44,766 bases of DNA from DATFKA01 sp042095835 (lineage in GTDB: Bacteria > Bacteroidota > Bacteroidia > Chitinophagales > Saprospiraceae), in assembly GCA_042095835.1 (NCBI GenBank), contig JBELML010000038.1, positions 1 to 44,766 of the forward strand. Direction: 5' to 3'. The notes beneath the pieces are model-generated. The model saw only the letters and a program-made list of their open reading frames with translations. It did not search any database and was not told the DNA's origin. Within the stretch, counting starts at the first letter, position 1, and each line of letters starts with the position of its first letter. A program made the translations under genes and the position numbers. Of the stretch, positions 34,207-42,804 are shown one piece after another.

Positions 34207-34770
34207 ATGGATGTTGCTTCTAAAAAAGTCGAATTGATTAAATTATTGTCTGCTGTTGAAGATGAGGCAGTGTTATCTAGAGTTGAAAATGCCCTAAAGG
34301 AGAAGGGAGAAGAGAACTTTGTAATAAATGAAAATGAATTTTGGCATTTAATTTCAAAGGTCGATTGGAATGAATCAATGAATCAAAAGAAGATTCAACC
34401 TCTGATTGAGTCCCTGGTGACTTATCCTGAATCATCCATTGTGACCTTCTATGACCTACTTTCAGAAAAGTTATTCCTTTTAGATCAAGAAAAATTTGCT
34501 AAGGAATTGGAGAAAAAAAATAAGCACTTCTCTAGCGACGAATTCCTATACGCTCGATGTGCTGTTGTAGCAAAAGGGAAAAATTACTTTGATCAAGTAG
34601 TTTCGAATGAAGTAATCTTTCCTGCCAATCTTTATTTAGAGGATTTACTCGAAGTTCCAGAACAAGCATTTAAAATGAAAACAGGGAATGATTTAGATCA
34701 TCTACCCATTTACATTTTCGAGACTGGATTTAATCCAGAAGGTTGGGGAGATAAGACAGTGGAATTATGA
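34207..34770 (+). CDS. DUF4240-like protein with antitoxin-like N-terminal helix
   Basis: A 187-residue soluble protein. Residues about 43-180 fit DUF4240: ENEFWHLISKVDW, then SIVTFYDLLSEKLFLLD, SSDEFLYARCAVVAKGK with FPANLYLEDLL, ending in ETGFNPEGW. The first 35 residues, KKVELIKLLSAVEDEAVL, resemble the helical opening common in small addiction-module proteins of Bacteroidota; that is my pattern recognition, not a domain hit. Its stop overlaps the next start as ATGA (34767-34770), implying translational coupling to a nuclease-like small protein. A possible role as antidote or immunity protein is inference. The DNA is more AT-rich than neighbours, hinting at transfer. Confidence 0.7.
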   Translation: MDVASKKVELIKLLSAVEDEAVLSRVENALKEKGEENFVINENEFWHLISKVDWNESMNQKKIQPLIESLVTYPESSIVTFYDLLSEKLFLLDQEKFAKELEKKNKHFSSDEFLYARCAVVAKGKNYFDQVVSNEVIFPANLYLEDLLEVPEQAFKMKTGNDLDHLPIYIFETGFNPEGWGDKTVEL

Positions 34771-35045
34771 GTAAGCACGGTAATTCTCTAGAAAACAATA
34801 AGCCCCACCATTTGTATCAAATTGAAGATTTGGAAGAAAAGCAAGTTTTTAAATATGGTATTTCTGATAACTCAATTGATGAAGACGGATTATCGAACCG
34901 AGTTCGAAACCAAGTTAAGCTTTTCAACCGTATTGTAGGTTGGGTTCGATTCATTGGAAAAGTATTGATCAAAAATATTGATGGCCGAGAAAAAGCGCGT
35001 GAGGTAGAAGATCAATATATTAAAAGGTTTCGAGATAAATACTGA
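34767..35045 (+). CDS. Stand-alone GIY-YIG/URI nuclease-like domain (orphan polymorphic-toxin type)
   Basis: A 92-residue protein. Residues 15-32 (HLYQIEDLEEKQVFKYGI) match the two-strand GIY...YIG core with Tyr17 and Tyr30-Gly31-Ile32; LSNRVRNQV (42-50) corresponds to the helix carrying the catalytic Arg (Arg45); and EDQYIK (81-86) corresponds to the metal-binding Glu helix of UvrC/GIY-YIG nucleases. The same layout is known at the C-terminus of polymorphic toxins (Tox-URI type), but here no secretion or repeat domain precedes it. It overlaps the DUF4240 gene by 4 bp. If active it would cut DNA or RNA in the cytoplasm. Nuclease activity is inferred from motifs only; a broken toxin tail is the alternative. 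Confidence 0.6.
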   Translation: MSKHGNSLENNKPHHLYQIEDLEEKQVFKYGISDNSIDEDGLSNRVRNQVKLFNRIVGWVRFIGKVLIKNIDGREKAREVEDQYIKRFRDKY

Positions 35046-35100
35046 CGAAATCCAAGGGGAAATGTTTCCGAAAGAAAGAAAAAAGAGTAGTTGTTTTTCC

Positions 35101-36321
35101 TTAAACTTCCTTTTCCAAGGTCAATAGGGTCACTTCGGGAGCCATACCTACTCTTCCGGCAAAACCGATGAAGCCAAATCCACGATTCACATATAAATAT
35201 TGGTTCTTTTCCTCATATAGACCTGCCCACCTCGAATAAACATACTTTACCGGACTCCATTTGATGCCCCAGCGCTCTACGCCCATCTGCATACCGTGGG
35301 TATGTCCGGATAGCGTGAGGTGGATCTTTTTATTGTGCTTGATTACTTTTTCCTCCCAATGACTAGGGTCGTGAGACATTAACACACAAAACTCCTCTGC
35401 ATTACATGCTTCTAAGGCCAAATCCAAGTCACCATATTTCACAAACCGAGTACCCCAATTTTCTACACCTAATAGACGGATACTTTGCCCATCTTTTTCA
35501 AGGACTACATTCTCGTTGTTCAATAAGCGGAAGCCCATTTCTTGGTGATGTTGCTTGATTGCCTCCAAATTGGCTTGGGCAGTTTCGGGCGTAGGAAAAT
35601 GCCTATCATCGGTTGGATAATCGTGATTGCCAAGTATAGAAAATTTGCCTAAAGGAGCTTGTAGTTGACTTAAAAAAGTCTTGTAAGGAAGAACTTCATC
35701 TGCTAGGTCATTGACCAAATCACCGGTAAACAGAATTAGGTCAGCTCCTGTCTCCTGGATCATCTCAATACCTTTTTTAACGCCAGCTACAGAGTCGAAA
35801 CTACCAGCATGGAAATCCGAAAATTGAGCAATAGTCAAACCATCAAAAGCAGCGGGCAGGTCTTTAAATGTAATCTTCTTTTTGATGACCCGATAACTAT
35901 ACTTACCATTCGTGATGCCGTATAGATAGGCGGCAAATGGTAGAGCAGTCACCCCTAGACCAATCGCCTTTAACCATCTTCTTCTGCTACTGCTTGCCAT
36001 GTCAGTACTGCTCTGAGTGAGCTTGTTGATCAGGCCTATGATATCATCAATTAGAAAGAAGATCCCGAGTAGTAGTTCGCAGATAACCACAGAAACCATC
36101 AGGGCGATCAGAAAATTTTGCCAAAACCGTAGCCCAATCATACCACTGGAAAAAACACTCAGCATTACAATGAGACCAAGGGCTAAGCTACCTAAGGAAA
36201 GTAGGCCGTAGGCAACTGTCCAATAGCTGCTAGGGCTGATTTGATGAATTCCCCTTATCAAATAAATTTTAAGGAGTATAAGCAGCAATGGGAATAAGAT
36301 TAAGGGTAAAATCGAACGCAT
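35101..36321 (-). CDS. Membrane-anchored metallophosphoesterase (YkuE-like)
   Basis: A 406-residue protein with about four N-terminal membrane spans (residues about 3-105), a basic RRRWLK segment and one more hydrophobic stretch, then a calcineurin-like phosphoesterase domain facing out or in. Metal-binding motifs are AQFSDFHAGS (D-x-H), LFTGDLVND (GD), LGNHDYP (GNHD) and LSGHTHGMQM (GHTH). YkuE-like enzymes act on UDP-diacylglucosamine or other phosphoesters at membranes. The start ATG at 36321 is 21 bp after the stop of the PLP-enzyme gene on the same strand, suggesting cotranscription. Confidence 0.9.
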   Translation of the reverse strand: MRSILPLILFPLLLILLKIYLIRGIHQISPSSYWTVAYGLLSLGSLALGLIVMLSVFSSGMIGLRFWQNFLIALMVSVVICELLLGIFFLIDDIIGLINKLTQSSTDMASSSRRRWLKAIGLGVTALPFAAYLYGITNGKYSYRVIKKKITFKDLPAAFDGLTIAQFSDFHAGSFDSVAGVKKGIEMIQETGADLILFTGDLVNDLADEVLPYKTFLSQLQAPLGKFSILGNHDYPTDDRHFPTPETAQANLEAIKQHHQEMGFRLLNNENVVLEKDGQSIRLLGVENWGTRFVKYGDLDLALEACNAEEFCVLMSHDPSHWEEKVIKHNKKIHLTLSGHTHGMQMGVERWGIKWSPVKYVYSRWAGLYEEKNQYLYVNRGFGFIGFAGRVGMAPEVTLLTLEKEV

Positions 36322-36342
36322 GTATCTGGTTTGATGTCTTAA

Positions 36343-37449
36343 TTATACAAATTGGAGCATACCAAAGGTTTGGCCATCTAGTGTACGCACCGATTTCATG
36401 AGGTCAGCTGCCATACAGGAGTGTACAGGTAGCACTGGCAAAAGGTCACCTATCTTGATACGTGCTATCCGCTCTGGTGTGGTTTTGAGTACACCATGCT
36501 CCTGGGATAAACCTCTCATATAGGTCTCGGATTCATTAATCGGGGTCCAACCTTTTTCCGTCCAATCGGCAAGAAGGCCAAAAATAATAGTGCCATCAGG
36601 ACGGTCCACTCGGTCTTTGGAGAAATGCACCCCGCCACCGTAAAGGATTACCTCATTTCTTTCTGGAGCTTTTGCCACGACGGGACAAGCCATAGCTACT
36701 GCAACTTCATCTAATGTACAAGACCCGATCATCGCTTGAGTGACATCATAATAGGCAAAGTTGCCGGGCCTGATTTCGTCAATTCCTGTAAAATCTTGGG
36801 CTACACTACAGGTGGGTGTGTCCCCAAGGGAAAGGATTAAATGAGGGAAACTTTTTTGGAAACGATTTTTTAACTGCTGCATCAGGTCTTTACTGTATTG
36901 ATGAGCTTCTATGATTTCTTGATCCGAACGTGCTTTATAGCTTTGTCCTGCGTGTCCTAGGAAACCTTTAAAATCCAAGCGATTGCTTGACTGGAGTTTG
37001 GCCATCATTTGATCGATCAATGGCATACGGTCTAATCCCAAACCAGACCTATTATTTCCAGCATTGATTTTTAGAAATAATCCGACTGTTGCTTGTAGGT
37101 GTTGTTCCAAAAATTGGAGGCTTTCGAGGTTTTCAATACACAGGTTTAATTGAATTTTTCTTGCTAAAGTGTTAATTCGATTGATTTCCAAAATGTTAGC
37201 AGGAAAGGCGACGGTGATATCATTCCAAGCATCTTCGGCAAAGTAATCAGCCATCCGAAAAGAAGATACCGTGATTTGGTTTACACCAGCTTCTCTAAAC
37301 CATCGACCGACTTGGTGGGATTGATGAGTTTTGAAGTGTGGGCGTATAACTACCTGGTTGTCAATTGCTTTTTGAGCAATTTTGAGAATATTTCTTTTGC
37401 ATTTTGCCTCGTCAAGTAAAAGCGTAGGTACCTGTATTCCTTCTAGCAT
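36343..37449 (-). CDS. D-serine dehydratase / D-threonine aldolase-like PLP enzyme
   Basis: A 368-residue alanine-racemase-fold (type III) PLP enzyme. Lys40 in RPHFKTHQS is the predicted PLP lysine; GGGVHFSKD and the C-terminal domain complete the fold. Near the end, His343-Ser-Cys345 (LPVHSCMAADLM) matches the zinc-binding His/Cys pair of eukaryotic-type D-serine dehydratase rather than the His/Asp pair of D-threonine aldolase, so deamination of D-serine or D-threonine is the better guess. Cytoplasmic, full length, likely cotranscribed with the metallophosphoesterase. Confidence 0.85.
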   Translation of the reverse strand: MLEGIQVPTLLLDEAKCKRNILKIAQKAIDNQVVIRPHFKTHQSHQVGRWFREAGVNQITVSSFRMADYFAEDAWNDITVAFPANILEINRINTLARKIQLNLCIENLESLQFLEQHLQATVGLFLKINAGNNRSGLGLDRMPLIDQMMAKLQSSNRLDFKGFLGHAGQSYKARSDQEIIEAHQYSKDLMQQLKNRFQKSFPHLILSLGDTPTCSVAQDFTGIDEIRPGNFAYYDVTQAMIGSCTLDEVAVAMACPVVAKAPERNEVILYGGGVHFSKDRVDRPDGTIIFGLLADWTEKGWTPINESETYMRGLSQEHGVLKTTPERIARIKIGDLLPVLPVHSCMAADLMKSVRTLDGQTFGMLQFV

Positions 37450-37767
37450 GATCTATAAATTTGAAGCTACAATATGCAGCTTTTAGGGCTCTTGCCCAAA
37501 GAATTAGGACTTGTTAATGCCTTGTGAAGGTGTATTAAAATAATGTTTAAGTGTCTTTTGTATATCACAAGTTTGGTAGATGTACCGTTTTTTTGACCAT
37601 AACGAAAGGATGATAAAATCAACTTTAAACAAGGAACAAGAAGAGGAGCCCCTGGGACTTTGAGACTTTAGAATTCATGTCATTGACCCATTCACTCATT
37701 AGCTTATTGACCCAATCGCAAGAAATTACCTAACACGGAGCGAAGCTCCAACATAAAACAAGAACCT
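37450..37767. other. 318-bp divergent intergenic region
   Basis: Between the PLP enzyme and the OMP genes. Two direct TTGACCCA copies (37683-37690, 37707-37714; 24 bp apart) and a small GGAGC-GAA-GCTCC hairpin (37737-37749) lie within 85 bp before the OMP start, the hairpin 18 bp from the ATG. Either could be regulatory; no consensus promoter is found. Confidence 0.4.
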
Positions 37768-38352
37768 ATGAAAAAGACATTTTTTGGATTATTATTCTTT
37801 TTAGCCTTTAGTACGACTTATGCTCAGATTAACTTCAATCCTAAAATTGGGGTGAATGCCTCCGGTTTAGATGCCAACATTAGAGATTTCAAAACAGAGG
37901 CTCGTGCCGGATGGAATGCTGGCTTTGATTTACGGATTGGAGATCAAATGGTATTCTTCCAGCCTGGCGTACATATTTTTAATATGAATGCGGCACTCAG
38001 CCAAGAACCGGAGTTTGGCGATGTTTCTTTCCTAGAGGATGAAACAACCATCCAGATGGTAAAATTTCCCGCTAATATTGGTATTAATCTTACTGGTAGA
38101 GATGGTTTTCTCAATATTTATGCTCTAGCAGGTGTGACACCAACTTTGTTGGCAGGTGTGAAAGAATCTTCAAATATTGATCTTACGGAGGAGGATATCA
38201 ACGATTTCACCATGTCGGCAAATATCGGAGCAGGAGTTGATCTGTTCTTCCTCACCTTTGATGTACGATATGAGATGGGATTGCAAGATTTCTTTGTGGA
38301 TGCTAATGGTAAGAATAATATGTTGACAGCTAGCGTAGGGCTGCGGTTTTAG
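37768..38352 (+). CDS. Small outer membrane beta-barrel protein (PorT/OMP_b-brl type)
   Basis: A 194-residue protein with a clear signal peptide (MKKTFFGLLFFLAFSTTYAQ, cleavage after YAQ). The rest is amphipathic strands: FNPKIGVNASG, WNAGFDLRIG, FQPGVHIF, ending with a strand LTASVGLRF whose last residue is Phe, as needed for BamA insertion. This fits the eight-stranded OMP_b-brl_2 family abundant in Bacteroidota. No ligand or function can be assigned. A perfect 15-bp stem terminator follows the stop. Confidence 0.85.
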   Translation: MKKTFFGLLFFLAFSTTYAQINFNPKIGVNASGLDANIRDFKTEARAGWNAGFDLRIGDQMVFFQPGVHIFNMNAALSQEPEFGDVSFLEDETTIQMVKFPANIGINLTGRDGFLNIYALAGVTPTLLAGVKESSNIDLTEEDINDFTMSANIGAGVDLFFLTFDVRYEMGLQDFFVDANGKNNMLTASVGLRF

Positions 38353-38360
38353 AATCAGCC

Positions 38361-38398
38361 AGATCATTCCGAGATCCTTTTTAATCTCGGAATGATCT
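38361..38398. terminator. Bidirectional terminator
   Basis: AGATCATTCCGAGAT (38361-38375) pairs perfectly with ATCTCGGAATGATCT (38384-38398), a 15-bp stem with an 8-base loop, between the convergent OMP and unknown secreted gene. Confidence 0.85.
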
Positions 38399-38406
38399 CT
38401 ATACTA

Positions 38407-38955
38407 TTAGATGATTATAGGTGATGTTAATACTAGATTTCTGTATTGATTAATGATATCGAGACTAAGCATGCCTCCCAATATTTCTTTATGTTCTGTC
38501 TCTTCGTTAAAGACAATTTCTATCTTTCGCGGAGCACCTTTTAACCTTGTAATCATAGCAGTGGCAACCACATTCCCATCTCGATCTTCTAACTCAATCG
38601 CTCTACCAAATTTGCGAACATACCGTACTAGAACCTCGCCATTTGGTAAAACATATTTGTGAGGGCGAAATACCAAAAAGGTTCCATTTTCTAAATTTCT
38701 CAGGATGCGATTATTGCGCTTTCGTTCTAGCGTATATTTTGATTTACTATCTTGATAGATGGTTGCATTTTTGCGATCACCGAGCAAATCTCTTCGTGTG
38801 GTATAAACAGAAAAGGCCACCTCTCCATCAGCATTTTTCCAAACGGTTGAATTGAATTGCTTCGTCGGGTTTGTCAGATTTACATAGTAGGTGCTTTGTG
38901 CAAATAGTCCAATCGTACCAAAGAGGAGCATCAAGGAGAGAAAGAAATTCTTCAT
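38407..38955 (-). CDS. Secreted protein of unknown function
   Basis: A 182-residue protein with a signal peptide (MKNFFLSLMLLFGTIGLFAQ). The mature part is beta-rich with a basic middle (RRDLLGDRKN, KYTLERKRNNRILRN) and a second half with FLVFRPHKY, VRYVRKFGRAIELEDRDGN. The pattern of repeated short basic strands looks like a small beta-sandwich, but I recognise no family. It stands alone, leftward, with the start 138 bp from the C1 peptidase stop. Confidence 0.65.
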   Translation of the reverse strand: MKNFFLSLMLLFGTIGLFAQSTYYVNLTNPTKQFNSTVWKNADGEVAFSVYTTRRDLLGDRKNATIYQDSKSKYTLERKRNNRILRNLENGTFLVFRPHKYVLPNGEVLVRYVRKFGRAIELEDRDGNVVATAMITRLKGAPRKIEIVFNEETEHKEILGGMLSLDIINQYRNLVLTSPIII

Positions 38956-39092
38956 AGCTAAGTATTTTAGTGGTTCTACTAATAATGACCCAACAAATTG
39001 GCTTTTGGTTTAGGTAGAAAGGAATAAAAATGGAGTCACTAGCTGTTTGCCAATGACTCCAAAAGAGTTATCCTTTATTATGTAAAGGTGGT

Positions 39093-40664
39093 TTATCGTT
39101 TATCAACCTCAATGATCATCCCTACGGCATCCTGCCCACGACGATCTGCTTCAAAAGTGATGGTATTACCCGCTTGGAAGCGTACACCAGGAATCGGTTT
39201 TACTTTTGACATAGCCGCTTGTAGCTTGCCTTCGTAGTTCGCTTGTCTACTGCGATTGAGTTCATAGTTGAATGTTCTGTAGTCAATCTCTTCTTTAGAA
39301 ATAACGATGGCAATATAATCTCTATTCCCAACCTCATCAGGAACCATGCTGTAATCTTGTGGAAATAGTCGCGTACCCGTAATTCCACAGTAAGCAGAGT
39401 GCTTCTGCGTATATGGGAATAAGACGGTACTTGATCCATCGCTCTCCTGGCCGAATACGTACATATAGCATTCGATAGAATTCGCGATCAAAACCTTGAA
39501 TTTTTCGCCTTTTGACAAAGGTTGAGCTGTTCTAAAGGTCGTATTATTGATTTGACTTAAAGGAATGGTAGCCTTTTGCTCTACATTGAGTAAACCAAAT
39601 TCTACAGCCATTTTGCTATCATCATATTTGGCTCTATCCTCCACACTTCCCATTGGATGCAGCCCATACGCTTCGCGGGTGAAATGCTCAAAGTCTTTAT
39701 AACGTACCCAGAAAAGACCACGATCCCCCCATTGCTCTCCCCAGCTGTTCATGATTTGGAAGGACCCACCGGCGTAATTATCATCATAACCGATAACCGT
39801 CATAGCATGGCCTCCAAAACCACTTTGTGAATAATCTCTGTTCGATGGCTGCCATACCTTTTGTCCCATCATTCTACTCATGAATGTGCCACCGACCATC
39901 ATACCAATCACTACGGGTGCTCCCTGTGCTAGGTGTTGCTTGATAGCAGGGATGTCGACCTGGTAGTTATTGGCACCTTTAGTCAAGCGCGTATATCCTT
40001 TAATGGTAAACTGTTTGCCGCGGTTGATGATTGAAGACTGCGGATAGTTGCTACAAGACCTCTCTGTATAAGGAAACTCAGAGAAAGGAACTGCTCCATT
40101 CTGGCGCATAGCTTTCATGGCGTCTAGCATATAAGCGCCTTCACAACCGGTGAGATGGATTTGATTATATAGATAACTAGGACTGAAGGCAATGCGATCG
40201 GGATCCTGGCCAGTTGCGCGAGCTTGTAAAATGGTGCGTGCGCTATAAGCACTTGCCCAACCTACACAAGAACCTTGCTTACCTTGATGTTGGCGTTTGG
40301 GAGCATATTGCTCAAGAGTATATCTCGGAGGTAGAGAGTAGCTGCCAAAACTAGTAGCTAAAGAAGCATATACCTGAGCGGTATCGTATTTGGCTTGATC
40401 GAAAGAAGCACCTAGCGAGTAATCAGCTGCATTTAAGCTATCGTCTGTGGCGGCGGGACTACTGCTAAAGAACTGGTCTCCTCCTAAAAAGAAATACCAG
40501 AATCCTGCAATCAGCAGAATTGGAATACCAATCTTAGGTCTTTTGAATACAAATAAAAGGATGAACGGTAAAAGTTTGCCAAGATTCATGCCTCCACCAT
40601 TGGAGGGACGATCTGGACGACGTCCACCATCCTGCGGATCGTCTTTTTCCATTCTAATGGCCAT
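39093..40664 (-). CDS. Membrane-anchored papain-family (C1) cysteine peptidase
   Basis: A 523-residue protein. Residues 1-26 are polar and Gly/Arg-rich, 31-62 hold one or two membrane spans (LLPFILLFVF, GIPILLIAGFWYFFL), and residues 115-340 are a C1A peptidase: oxyanion Gln127, nucleophile Cys133 (QGSCVGWAS), His286 (GHAMTVIGYDD), Asn306 (MNSWGEQWGDRG). The last about 170 residues form a beta-rich domain of unknown role, with SIECYMYVFGQ. The N-terminal design resembles that of anchored zinc peptidases of the YpfJ type, but here it is joined to a papain. It likely cleaves proteins at the periplasmic side. Confidence 0.88.
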   Translation of the reverse strand: MAIRMEKDDPQDGGRRPDRPSNGGGMNLGKLLPFILLFVFKRPKIGIPILLIAGFWYFFLGGDQFFSSSPAATDDSLNAADYSLGASFDQAKYDTAQVYASLATSFGSYSLPPRYTLEQYAPKRQHQGKQGSCVGWASAYSARTILQARATGQDPDRIAFSPSYLYNQIHLTGCEGAYMLDAMKAMRQNGAVPFSEFPYTERSCSNYPQSSIINRGKQFTIKGYTRLTKGANNYQVDIPAIKQHLAQGAPVVIGMMVGGTFMSRMMGQKVWQPSNRDYSQSGFGGHAMTVIGYDDNYAGGSFQIMNSWGEQWGDRGLFWVRYKDFEHFTREAYGLHPMGSVEDRAKYDDSKMAVEFGLLNVEQKATIPLSQINNTTFRTAQPLSKGEKFKVLIANSIECYMYVFGQESDGSSTVLFPYTQKHSAYCGITGTRLFPQDYSMVPDEVGNRDYIAIVISKEEIDYRTFNYELNRSRQANYEGKLQAAMSKVKPIPGVRFQAGNTITFEADRRGQDAVGMIIEVDKR

Positions 40665-41084
40665 AGTTGATCGAGTTTTGGTTTGTGTTGCAAATTAGTG
40701 AAATTATCTAGTAAGTCACTGAATGCCTGCAGACCTTCTTTATAAAATCCTCTTTTTGGCACGACTATTGGTACTAGATAGAGCGTAGTTCATGTGCTCC
40801 TATACTACTAGACGCTAATACCAAAGATTAGTAACGAGCATTTTAAAATATTGCCCCAAAAAGGGACACTCTGCACGATTGTAGCTTACTTTATTCGACT
40901 GTTTTGTCAGGAGAATGAAAAATTATATCATTGATTATCAACGATTTGTGTTTTGCAAAATGTACTGCAATTCACAAATATCTTCATTGCACCTCCTAAG
41001 TTTTTTGCAACGCAATCCATCTAGCGCCGTAGATATAGGCAAATGTTAGATAACACTATACTCTTTAACTTCTAAGTACTACAC
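40665..41084. other. 420-bp divergent intergenic region
   Basis: AT-rich, between the C1 peptidase and the small winged-helix gene. I see no clear promoter box, hairpin or coding trace. Confidence 0.4.
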
Positions 41085-41402
41085 ATGAACACGGTTAGAT
41101 TCACCTCTACGTCTCTCTTTACAAATGGGAAACTGGCAAAAGCCATTAATCGCCTCGAAAATCTTTGCAACACCGAAGGTCAAAAGATTGTCGAATGCTT
41201 ACAGGAATACGATGGATTACCATTCATCGATTTATTGATCAAAACTAGAATGGATGCAGAAGACTTACAAAATCAATTAGATCATTTGGTGGAAAGCGGA
41301 ATGATCATTAGCCAAGAACAATATTATACCACTGAATACTTCTTAAACACCTCTAAATTAATCAATATCGCTATGCTAGCAAGTATTATAGCCAAGAGAT
41401 AG
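41085..41402 (+). CDS. Small winged-helix-like protein, unknown
   Basis: A 105-residue, mostly helical protein. Residues 13-75 read as three helices and a turn similar to ArsR/MarR-type winged helices (KIVECLQEYDGLPFIDLLI, then LQNQLDHLVESGMI and the wing SQEQYYTT). A regulator is possible, but the DNA-reading helix is not clearly basic. No gene partner on this strand. A strong terminator hairpin follows. Confidence 0.55.
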   Translation: MNTVRFTSTSLFTNGKLAKAINRLENLCNTEGQKIVECLQEYDGLPFIDLLIKTRMDAEDLQNQLDHLVESGMIISQEQYYTTEYFLNTSKLINIAMLASIIAKR

Positions 41403-41476
41403 ATCCTCTACACAAAGGAAGCAGACCATTCTTTTTTATCGCCTTGTCTGCACAAAACAAAGGAAATCCCTAAAGC

Positions 41477-41512
41477 AATGGGCCTCAATAGAAAGTACTA
41501 TTGGGGCCCATT
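41477..41512. terminator. Bidirectional terminator
   Basis: AATGGGCCTCAATAG (41477-41491) pairs with CTATTGGGGCCCATT (41498-41512), 15 bp with one G:U and a 6-base loop, followed by TCTCTTTTTCT on the plus strand. It ends the winged-helix gene and lies just before the stop of the leftward DinB-like gene. Confidence 0.85.
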
Positions 41513-41537
41513 CTCTTTTTCTGTACCACCAGCCGAG

Positions 41538-42053
41538 TTACTTTTTTAAATTCAAATCTAGCTCAGCATAGTAGCCTGTATCAAGGTCTTTTCTATATTT
41601 TACAAAATAGGTGATTTGACCTACGTGGTAGGAAAAATGCTCAACCACGTGCATGAGGATGCTAATACCTGATTCTTTAAAACCTTGGACATCATAGGCT
41701 TGGAGTAGATCATCAGGGCTTAATTGCTCAAGGGCCTCATTGACTTCTTGCCAAGTAGTATCGAGCAAGTTTTTTAAATCATCCACTGGTATCGGACCTT
41801 GCTCTTCAAACTCATCATCTCTATTCCGCGTATCGGCTTTATCAGTGAGGCCAGCAACAACCCATTGCCTTGCATTGCCGCAAAGATGCAGGACGAGATT
41901 GCCTACACTATTGGAGTTCGGGTTTGGGCGAAACCAGATATCTTGATCAGTCAACTGGTCGAGGCAATATTTGATGCGGTGCATCCCTTCTTCGTGAATG
42001 CGTCTTCTTACTTCAAATAAAATCCCTTCCAAGAAAGCATTGCTAGAATCCAT
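41538..42053 (-). CDS. DinB-fold (DUF1572-like) protein
   Basis: A 171-residue four-helix-bundle protein. Metal-ligand histidines are in LVLHLCGNARQW (first) and MHVVEHFSYHVGQI (second and third), as in DinB/YfiT-like metal-dependent hydrolases or thiol transferases. The gene follows fabG after 4 bp on the same strand and is probably read with it. The biochemical role of DUF1572 members is unknown. Confidence 0.75.
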   Translation of the reverse strand: MDSSNAFLEGILFEVRRRIHEEGMHRIKYCLDQLTDQDIWFRPNPNSNSVGNLVLHLCGNARQWVVAGLTDKADTRNRDDEFEEQGPIPVDDLKNLLDTTWQEVNEALEQLSPDDLLQAYDVQGFKESGISILMHVVEHFSYHVGQITYFVKYRKDLDTGYYAELDLNLKK

Positions 42054-42057
42054 CTCC

Positions 42058-42804
42058 CTAGGTGTTTAAAGCACCACAAACACTGATCGTCTGACCAGAA
42101 ACATAAGCAGATAAATCTGAAGCTAGGAAAACACAAACGTCAGCTACTTCTTCAGCTTTTCCTAACCTTTTCATAGGGATATTACTGAGGTAGGCTGCTT
42201 TTACCTCTTCATTCAAAGCATCCGTCATGTCGGTCTCAATAAAACCGGGAGCGATGGTATTACAACGAATATTTCGGCTACCTACTTCTTTGGCGATAGA
42301 CTTTGAAAAACCAATGATACCTGCTTTAGAGGCCGCATAGTTGGCTTGCCCGGCATTACCTGTCATACCTACAATGGAACTCATATTGATAATAGAGCCA
42401 CTCCGATTTTTCATCATTGGGCGGAGTACCTGTTTGGTGAGATTAAACACCGATTTTAGGTTGACCTCAATAACCTTGTCCCACTGCTCTTCTTTCATAC
42501 GGAGCATGAGTGTATCTTGGGTGATTCCTGCATTATTGATCAGGATATCTACTTTTCCAAATTCGGCAATTACGTCTTTGATTAAGGCTTCGGCTTGCTC
42601 AAAAGAGGAGGCATCTGATTGAAAGGCTTTGGCTTGTACACCCATATCTTTCAATTCTTGCTCGATGGCTAGTGCAGATTCAGCAGAGGAGCGATAAGTG
42701 AAGGCTACATTGGCGCCCTGTTCGGCAAATCTGCGTACGATTCCGGCCCCGATTCCTCTCGAACCACCAGTGATCAATGCTACTTTATCTTGTAATAACT
42801 TCAT
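42058..42804 (-). CDS. fabG: 3-oxoacyl-ACP reductase
   Basis: A 248-residue short-chain dehydrogenase, NADPH-dependent reductase of 3-ketoacyl-ACP in fatty-acid synthesis. ITGGSRGIGAGI is the cofactor site, NNAGITQD the conserved Asn-Asn-Ala-Gly with the FabG-specific GITxD, and the catalytic triad is Ser143, Tyr156, Lys160 (NYAASKAG). Length and the sequence PGFIETDMT are typical. It is not in a fab cluster here; a DinB-fold gene follows directly. Confidence 0.93.
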   Translation of the reverse strand: MKLLQDKVALITGGSRGIGAGIVRRFAEQGANVAFTYRSSAESALAIEQELKDMGVQAKAFQSDASSFEQAEALIKDVIAEFGKVDILINNAGITQDTLMLRMKEEQWDKVIEVNLKSVFNLTKQVLRPMMKNRSGSIINMSSIVGMTGNAGQANYAASKAGIIGFSKSIAKEVGSRNIRCNTIAPGFIETDMTDALNEEVKAAYLSNIPMKRLGKAEEVADVCVFLASDLSAYVSGQTISVCGALNT

